From positions 1 through 41,993 of the IMG/VR virus record IMGVR_UViG_3300021440_000055: a DNA stretch of 41,993 nt; one strand, written 5' to 3'. How positions within the stretch are numbered: position 1 is the stretch's first letter; each line of letters starts with the position of its first letter. Source of the DNA: a virus. Below, in pieces: positions 37,563 to 41,993 of this stretch. The notes under the pieces are model-generated. The model was not told where the DNA came from. It searched no databases and saw only the letters and a program-made list of their open reading frames with translations. The position numbers and the translations under genes were made by a program.

Positions 37563-38331
37563 ACTTGCTCCAATCTTGTTTGGTGGGCAGATACTTGTGG
37601 AACTCAGGGAACTTGCGTAGTTGCTCCCACTTGGAGTCAACGTCGTCGCCAATGGTGTGGGTCTTGGTGATCCCCCAACCTTTGAGCATACACAGGATGG
37701 TCTCCGCTTCTGGGAGTCCACACTTGCGGTCGGGAGCCCCTGGGGCGACCATATCACGGATATTGTAAGCGATGCTCTCCATGACGTAACCGAACTTGAA
37801 CTCAGGCCAGAGGGCCTTGGCGCACTTGCGAGGCTCGTCAGGGCAGTGGCGTTCTGCCTCGGCCCGAGTGAGGCTGATCGGTCGCTCAAAGACGCGATCT
37901 TGGAAATCCATGACCTTCCAGATGAAGTATGGCCCGAATCCGCACCCCTTGAAGTGGGAGTTGAAGACGCTCACCAGACCGGTGTAGCTGGGAGAGTACA
38001 TCGCTTTCATGGTGTCTCGGGGGGTGCCCTTCTTGGACAACTCCGTGACGTAGCGCAGACCGAGCTCACCCCTGGTATGGCGTCGCTCTGTACCCCTGGG
38101 AAATGCGGTATAGTTGTCCAGCACGTAGCTCCAAAAGTCAGTCTCTCCTGTGTCCCGAGCCGCCGCCAGCGCCCCTCCCATGTCGTAGAAGCAAAGATAG
38201 TGGACCGAGAATCTGTTGGCCCAGTCGTTGCCTAGCTCCATCCGGGCACGGTAGAGGAAGTCATAGGTGGGGTCCAGGTCGTGAGTTTCCACTGTTACCC
38301 TGGCGAAGTCTCTCCAATTCTTTATCAACAT
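37498..38331 (-). CDS. Amino acid:DNA transferase-like hypermodification protein
   Basis: This 277-residue protein starts MLIKNWRDFARVTVETHDLD. Recognisable sections are DPTYDFLYRARMELGNDW (20-37), FPRGTERRHTRGE, CGFGPYFIWKVMDFQDRVFE and PISLTRAEAERHCPDEPRKC. This order fits the phage family that includes amino acid:DNA transferases, thought to attach an amino acid or amine to activated 5-hydroxymethyluracil in DNA. Together with the kinase, helical-domain and synthase genes it completes a hypermodification set. The start overlaps the VRR-NUC gene; the ORF extends to 38364 without a better ribosome binding site. Confidence 0.72.
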   Translation of the reverse strand: MLIKNWRDFARVTVETHDLDPTYDFLYRARMELGNDWANRFSVHYLCFYDMGGALAAARDTGETDFWSYVLDNYTAFPRGTERRHTRGELGLRYVTELSKKGTPRDTMKAMYSPSYTGLVSVFNSHFKGCGFGPYFIWKVMDFQDRVFERPISLTRAEAERHCPDEPRKCAKALWPEFKFGYVMESIAYNIRDMVAPGAPDRKCGLPEAETILCMLKGWGITKTHTIGDDVDSKWEQLRKFPEFHKYLPTKQDWSKYERPADLDPATISRDLAGVAY

Positions 38332-38614
38332 TGTACGTCCATTCTTCCAAAAGAGTGATCCCATAGTCCTCGTTGTCCACTACGAACACGCAGGCCCCTG
38401 CTTTTCTCAGTTCTTCGTGAACGTGGGCTTGTAGGGGCGTTGGCTTCTCACCGGGTCTTTTGAACTCGATGAAGCAGATGCGGCCCCTGTACAGATAACC
38501 ATAGTCAGGCCACCCCTTCCGGCCCACTACGTTTATTCTAATTGAGATCAGGCCTTCGTAGTTTGCCCATATAGTGACACCCTCTTGGATCTCACGTTCT
38601 AAGCGGCTGGACAT
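38261..38614 (-). CDS. VRR-NUC domain nuclease
   Basis: This 117-residue protein starts MSSRLEREIQEGVTIWANYE. The catalytic core is GRKGWPDYGYLYRGRICFIE (about 30-49) followed by FKRPGEKPTPLQ: G-x-PD, then E-x-K, then a Q-x-x-H helix, the PD-(D/E)xK arrangement of VRR-NUC. Phage members probably act on branched or repair intermediates. It overlaps both neighbours and has AAGGGGGG before the ATG. Confidence 0.85.
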   Translation of the reverse strand: MSSRLEREIQEGVTIWANYEGLISIRINVVGRKGWPDYGYLYRGRICFIEFKRPGEKPTPLQAHVHEELRKAGACVFVVDNEDYGITLLEEWTYNVDKELERLRQGNSGNSRPGPHL

Positions 38615-39252
38615 GGGCCCCCCTTGCTTGCGGCGTAGTCGCACCAACGGCAAGCCCCGCCCGGATTGGGCAGGTAGTCGTTGTCGGCGAAGATGCGGAT
38701 AGCTCTGTCGTGCCAGGATTGGACCTTCTTGTCCATCATGTCTCCCCGGATGACGGCCCCCTCATTGGAGACGTGGCCGGTGTCGAGGTAAATGGCGCCA
38801 TACTCGGCCCGCTTGACGTCGGGGAACCGACATAGTCCAATGAGGGCATAGAGCTCCAGCTGGTCCCGGTGGTCGGGGTACTCCCGCCCTGACTTGAAGT
38901 CTCGGACGTGTAGCACGGTGTTGCCCTCTAGCCAGTGAACGTCCACGATGGCTTTAACCCAAGGGTTAACCATGTCGGGCTTCCACTTGTCGTCGAGGCA
39001 CCAGGTTTCCTCTGAGACGGCGCCCTTCATCTTCAGATCCATGAGGCGGGGGCCCATCTTCGACAGTTCCCAGGGGAGGACATGGGAGGATGTCTTGAGG
39101 AACTTCTCGCAGTCCAGGTGTAGCCTGCTCCCCCGCTCCATGGCGGCGCTCGCCTTGTAGGGAAGCTGATCAACGTATGAGTACTTCCACTTGGCGGGGC
39201 AGGACTCGTAGGTGGAGATGCTGGAGTAGGACCAGCGGGTTGGCTTATTCAC
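38599..39252 (-). CDS. Cas4/RecB-like PD-(D/E)xK exonuclease
   Basis: This 217-residue protein has WSYSSISTYESCPAKWKYSY (8-27) with the first Cys, ERGSRLHLDCEKFL with the His of the RecB motif, AIVDVHWLEG then VRDFKSGREYPDHRDQLELY (catalytic D-x-K and Q-x-x-x-Y), and a C-terminal CRWCDYAASKGGPC. The four Cys can hold an iron-sulphur cluster as in Cas4-type nucleases. It would resect DNA ends in phage recombination or repair. It overlaps the polymerase stop. Confidence 0.85.
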   Translation of the reverse strand: MNKPTRWSYSSISTYESCPAKWKYSYVDQLPYKASAAMERGSRLHLDCEKFLKTSSHVLPWELSKMGPRLMDLKMKGAVSEETWCLDDKWKPDMVNPWVKAIVDVHWLEGNTVLHVRDFKSGREYPDHRDQLELYALIGLCRFPDVKRAEYGAIYLDTGHVSNEGAVIRGDMMDKKVQSWHDRAIRIFADNDYLPNPGGACRWCDYAASKGGPCPAA

Positions 39253-41026
39253 GATATGGGCTCATTTCATGCCAGTTGTAACCTGTCTCCACCTCAGCGA
39301 CGAAGGGGACATCGAATCCTTCCAGGTCTTCCATTGCGCTCGTCAGTATTTCCTTGTTCTCCTTCAAGTCCTCTATGGGGGATGAGGTCACGTTCTCGTC
39401 GTGTACCGTCATCAGGAACCGGGCCGTGGCACCCATAGTGTGGTATTTGACGATGGAAGCCTTCGTCTGGTCGGCGGCGGACCCCTGTATGAGGTGGTTC
39501 GCCAGCTTGTAGCTGAAGTCCCAGTTGGTTCCTTCTGGCTTGTCGACGGGTATCCACCTACCGCCCCAGGTACGCACTCCTGGGCGGGATGTCACGTCAT
39601 CGATGAACTCCTTGAGCCCTGGGATGGACCTGAGGTAGTTGTCTCGGATGCGTCGGACGGCCCCAATGTCGTCCTCCATCTTGAGTTGGCCAGCTAGGTT
39701 AGGCACCCCTGCCCCGTAGATGAGGCTGAAGCCGACGATCTTGACCATCTTGCGCTTCAGGTCGAGTCCAGCCTCGTCGTGGAGGATGTCCCGAGCAATC
39801 TCGTGGAAATCCGCACGTGGATTGGTGCGGTAAATCTCTGCCGCCCGACCCTCTGCGAAGTGGGCCAGAAGCCGCATTTCCTGACCGTTGTAGTCGGCCC
39901 CGAGGATGATCTGGTCCTCATCGGGCAGGATGTACCTACGCATGAAGATCATTGGGGGGTAGCCCTCAATGTCTACATCCTCGAATTCAGTGGGCACGTT
40001 CTGGAGGTTGGGGGCAGAACAGGAGAGGCGACCGGTGCGGGTTCCATACTCGTCGCCTCTGACCTGATTCCAGGAGGGGTGAAGATGACCGTCTGCCGCT
40101 GACATCTCATACCAGGGCCGCATGAACGTCCCTAGCAAGGTCTTCAGTGCTCCCCGATACCGGAGCGCGGCGAGCAACTGTGGGTCCTGTACAGCGGCTT
40201 CTAGGCTTGAGCGGGCCGTGGAGATTCGCCCTGTCGGGGTCCGACCGAGCCGTGTCTTGTCGACTAGGGGGGAGTTGATCAGTGCCCTGGCTAACCCCGT
40301 GCCTGAGTCTACGTTGAAGACAGACCCAATCCGCTTATGTATGAACTCCGTTACTTGATCGAAGAACACCTCATAGAGTTGGATGTCGAACCAGAGCTTG
40401 GTTCGATCAATTCGCACGCCTCGTCGCTCCATGTCCATGAGGATAGGTGCCAACGCGATTTCCCGCTCATAGGCTTTGTCCCACAGCTTCTCTTGAATCT
40501 CGGTGTAGAGAAGGTCATGGAGTCCACGAGTGCGAACGACGTCACCGATAGCGTATGGACCCACAATCTGAGCTGGGACTTTACAGATAAAGGCACCAGC
40601 CTTCGAGCGTGCCTTTGTGTAACCCGCCGCCATCACGTAGTCGGCCACGGCATCCTGCTCGTCGGGGGGCATCCCCAGCAGGGTTTGGGCGGATGGCTTA
40701 AGGGAGACAGTCTTGGCGAGTGGATTGTGTAGGTAGATTTGGTACATCGTGTCGTCCCACTTCTTGGGGATGCCGAAGCCCCAATGCTCTCGGGCCACAC
40801 CGATGTCAAACTTTCCGTGGTGAAACAATACACCTTTGTCCCAGAGGCGGTATGCTTCTTGCTTCGCTTCATATTCTTGGCAGTTGTTCCCATCAGGGTG
40901 GCCCCAGGACATGTACTTGGGCTCTTCCCCAGGTATCCAGAAGGCTAACCCTACAGGCTTGGGGGATCGACCTGACCCGTCCTCAATAGCTTCTGTCTCA
41001 AAGTCTAGCGTGGTGGGATCACTCAT
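39245..41026 (-). CDS. DNA polymerase family A (T7-like), complete copy
   Basis: This 593-residue replicative polymerase has a proofreading exonuclease at the N-terminus (LDFETE 7-12, HHGKFD near 70, YAIGD near 160). The polymerase domain shows motif A (ADYNGQEMRLLAHF, near 378), motif B (KRKMVKIVGFSLIYGAG, near 428) and motif C (MTVHDENV, near 543). The catalytic Asp residues are present. GGAG precedes the ATG. The gene starts directly after the hairpin at 41044; the two-gene cassette seen in the left haplotype is missing. Confidence 0.95.
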   Translation of the reverse strand: MSDPTTLDFETEAIEDGSGRSPKPVGLAFWIPGEEPKYMSWGHPDGNNCQEYEAKQEAYRLWDKGVLFHHGKFDIGVAREHWGFGIPKKWDDTMYQIYLHNPLAKTVSLKPSAQTLLGMPPDEQDAVADYVMAAGYTKARSKAGAFICKVPAQIVGPYAIGDVVRTRGLHDLLYTEIQEKLWDKAYEREIALAPILMDMERRGVRIDRTKLWFDIQLYEVFFDQVTEFIHKRIGSVFNVDSGTGLARALINSPLVDKTRLGRTPTGRISTARSSLEAAVQDPQLLAALRYRGALKTLLGTFMRPWYEMSAADGHLHPSWNQVRGDEYGTRTGRLSCSAPNLQNVPTEFEDVDIEGYPPMIFMRRYILPDEDQIILGADYNGQEMRLLAHFAEGRAAEIYRTNPRADFHEIARDILHDEAGLDLKRKMVKIVGFSLIYGAGVPNLAGQLKMEDDIGAVRRIRDNYLRSIPGLKEFIDDVTSRPGVRTWGGRWIPVDKPEGTNWDFSYKLANHLIQGSAADQTKASIVKYHTMGATARFLMTVHDENVTSSPIEDLKENKEILTSAMEDLEGFDVPFVAEVETGYNWHEMSPYRE

Positions 41027-41043
41027 TTGGTCTCCAGAAGTAG

Positions 41044-41066
41044 AAAATGGCCCCTTACGGGGGCCA
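41044..41066 (-). terminator. Hairpin upstream of polymerase, right haplotype
   Basis: Read leftward it is TGGCCCC-loop-GGGGCCA followed by TTTTC. It is the counterpart of 1304-1330, with different stem and loop bases but kept pairing. The rest of 41067-41160 is similar to 1331-1424 but rich in indels, so I read it as non-coding. Confidence 0.65.
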
Positions 41067-41161
41067 GTCGGCTAGATCATTTGGGTGGAGGGTGCGGAGC
41101 ACATGAGTCCAAACTCTAGCTGCGGCAGTTATTGTGGCCAGGATACCCACCGCTTACACCT

Positions 41162-41176
41162 GGGGGGTCGCCCCCC
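41162..41176 (-). terminator. GC hairpin after Acb2-like gene, right haplotype
   Basis: GGGGGG-TCG-CCCCCC lies nine bases past the stop. It is the counterpart of 1425-1438, where both arms differ but pair. Confidence 0.5.
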
Positions 41177-41184
41177 TACTGCGA

Positions 41185-41460
41185 TCAGAAGGTAGTCGGT
41201 TGGGCGATCCCGCGAATGATGGCCATGAACCCTTGCTGGAGTTGCGTAGACCCGATGCTGATCCAGCGCTGGTCGAGCATCAGCGCTGCCTTGACCTCAT
41301 CCGGGGTTGCCTCATCGCGCACGGTTCCGTCGTGTTGGCGCAACTTCTTAACGTATGCGCCGCAGGCTTCGGCCAAGGCTTTGCCCTCGTTCATGAGGGC
41401 AACCTCTGCCTCTGTCAATTGACGGTATCCAGTGATCTTCGGTTGGATGAAAGTTTCCAT
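41185..41460 (-). CDS. Acb2/Tad1-like cyclic nucleotide sponge, right haplotype
   Basis: This 91-residue protein is the strain variant of the protein at 1447-1722, with seven substitutions (for example VRDEATPDEVKAALMLDQRW against VRDGATPDEIKAVLALDQRW). All changes fall in residues 38-72, between the two main helices and at the start of the second. The proposed ligand residues Tyr12 and Lys27 and the C-terminal QQGFMAIIRGIAQPTTF are unchanged. The AGGA ribosome binding site is kept. Confidence 0.75.
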   Translation of the reverse strand: METFIQPKITGYRQLTEAEVALMNEGKALAEACGAYVKKLRQHDGTVRDEATPDEVKAALMLDQRWISIGSTQLQQGFMAIIRGIAQPTTF

Positions 41461-41510
41461 GATGTCCTAGATAAAAGAAGTGTGGTGGGCCTTTTCTAGG
41501 CATGCCCAGG

Positions 41511-41565
41511 TCAACCCTCAACAGTTCCCCGTGTATTCGTGGGAAGAAGGTTGAGCGAGGGTTCA
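41511..41565 (-). promoter_or_regulatory. Conserved structured RNA element, right haplotype
   Basis: This is the counterpart of 1773-1827. The outer GTTGAGGGTT pairing and the inner CCC/GGG stem are unchanged, and the substitutions lie in the loop and the bulge. Confidence 0.55.
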
Positions 41566-41993
41566 GTACTTGTTGGAACCACCGGCGGCGCGCTCGGCCA
41601 GTTCCTCCTTGGTGGGGTACACCGGGAAGGGCTCCTGCTCGTGGCGCCAGTTCCGGTTGGCCAGAGCTTCCAGGATAGCCTCGTCCTTGATCTGCTCCAT
41701 CGCCTTGAAGTGGACCTGGAACAGAGAGGTCGGGTGGGGCTTGACCGACATTTCCACGATGAACTGGAACATCGCGTTCCCGCTGGCTGCGCAGTCGTTG
41801 GCGAACTTGCTGAAGTTCTTGATCGACGTAGCCGGCATGTCGCACTGGAGGAAGTCCGTCACCCGCACCTTGTCGGGGGAGTTCACCACGGAGGCCGGGA
41901 GCAGCCAGAGGCGACGGCTGTTCGTACAGGCCTTGCCCTTGGAGCCGCCCCCAGCTGATCCCCACTCGTTCTGGGGGCACTCGGAGCAGTAGT
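41563..41993 (-). CDS. Probable ssDNA-binding protein, C-terminal part (cut by window edge)
   Basis: This is the last 142 codons of the second version of the gene at 1825-2646. It includes the Cys region (YCSECPQNEWGS and GKACTNSRRLWLLP) and the conserved IKNFSKFANDCAASGNAMFQ section. The start lies outside the window. Differences from the left copy are mostly conservative, for example QCDMPATSIKNF against QCDLPVTSIKNF. Confidence 0.6.
   Translation of the reverse strand, partial: YCSECPQNEWGSAGGGSKGKACTNSRRLWLLPASVVNSPDKVRVTDFLQCDMPATSIKNFSKFANDCAASGNAMFQFIVEMSVKPHPTSLFQVHFKAMEQIKDEAILEALANRNWRHEQEPFPVYPTKEELAERAAGGSNKY

Larger units (their letters stand above)
40202..41993. repeat. Right copy of imperfect terminal redundancy (matches 1-2255)
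   Basis: This is the second haplotype of the polymerase 5' end, the Acb2-like gene and the 3' part of the probable ssDNA-binding gene. It lacks the two-gene cassette found at 822-1288. The polymerase ribosome binding site here matches the one that precedes the cassette gene at 1288, so the cassette sits between a shared leader and the polymerase start codon. Confidence 0.85.

Noticed and set aside
1-41993. True long direct terminal repeats of the virion DNA
   Set aside because: The two ends differ by many substitutions and a 463-bp indel, so they cannot be replicated copies of one terminal repeat.

Overview
This window is a tailed-phage genome, most likely a short-tailed (podovirus-like) phage of a Gram-negative host. 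The host is an inference, drawn from GC-rich codon use and gene families familiar from proteobacterial podophages. No tRNA, rRNA, CRISPR array, integrase, insertion sequence or phage RNA polymerase was seen. The sequence covers slightly more than one genome: 1-2255 is repeated at 40202-41993, but the copies differ by many substitutions and by a two-gene insertion of about 463 bp present only in the left copy. The contig therefore looks like a circular or circularly permuted genome of about 40.2 kb whose two ends come from different strain variants.

Genes form two opposed blocks. From a divergent control region at about 5.08-5.35 kb, a leftward block runs down to position 1, continues across the repeat at about 41.99 kb, and ends at 29.82 kb. 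A rightward block runs from 5.35 to 29.68 kb. They converge on tandem hairpin terminators at 29.69-29.76 kb.

Leftward block, in order of transcription: small genes including two single-membrane-span peptides (5.08-3.84 kb); a promoter with a start-site hairpin (3.77 kb); three replication-type proteins including a probable ssDNA-binding protein (3.7-1.8 kb); an Acb2/Tad1-like cyclic-nucleotide sponge (1.7-1.4 kb); a variable two-gene cassette; family A DNA polymerase; a Cas4/RecB-like nuclease; a VRR-NUC nuclease; an amino acid:DNA transferase-like protein; a SNF2-type helicase broken up by an HNH homing endonuclease; a small glycosylase-like protein; a SAM methyltransferase; a P-loop DNA-base kinase; a winged-helix protein; a 5-hmdU-kinase helical-domain protein; a thymidylate synthase/dUMP hydroxymethylase homologue; an HD phosphohydrolase; and a DUF3310 protein. 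The synthase, kinase, helical-domain and transferase genes together suggest enzymatic hypermodification of thymidine in the phage DNA, probably against host restriction. The Acb2-like protein would counter CBASS or Thoeris signalling.

Rightward block: primase-helicase; a repeat-rich control or origin region; a small abundant-type protein; terminase small and large subunits; portal; scaffold; major capsid protein; connector and tail proteins; a GNAT acetyltransferase; three internal/ejection-type proteins; tail-fibre-like and lectin-domain proteins, one with a nine-unit 20-residue repeat; and two holin-like membrane proteins. No endolysin was recognised.

The most striking locus is 36.8-37.6 kb. 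An HNH endonuclease gene sits inside a split helicase gene, and the resumed helicase reading frame carries a UAG stop plus an 8-nt frame offset exactly in the Walker A codons. The arrangement recalls the mobA/gene 60 bypass cassette of phage T4.
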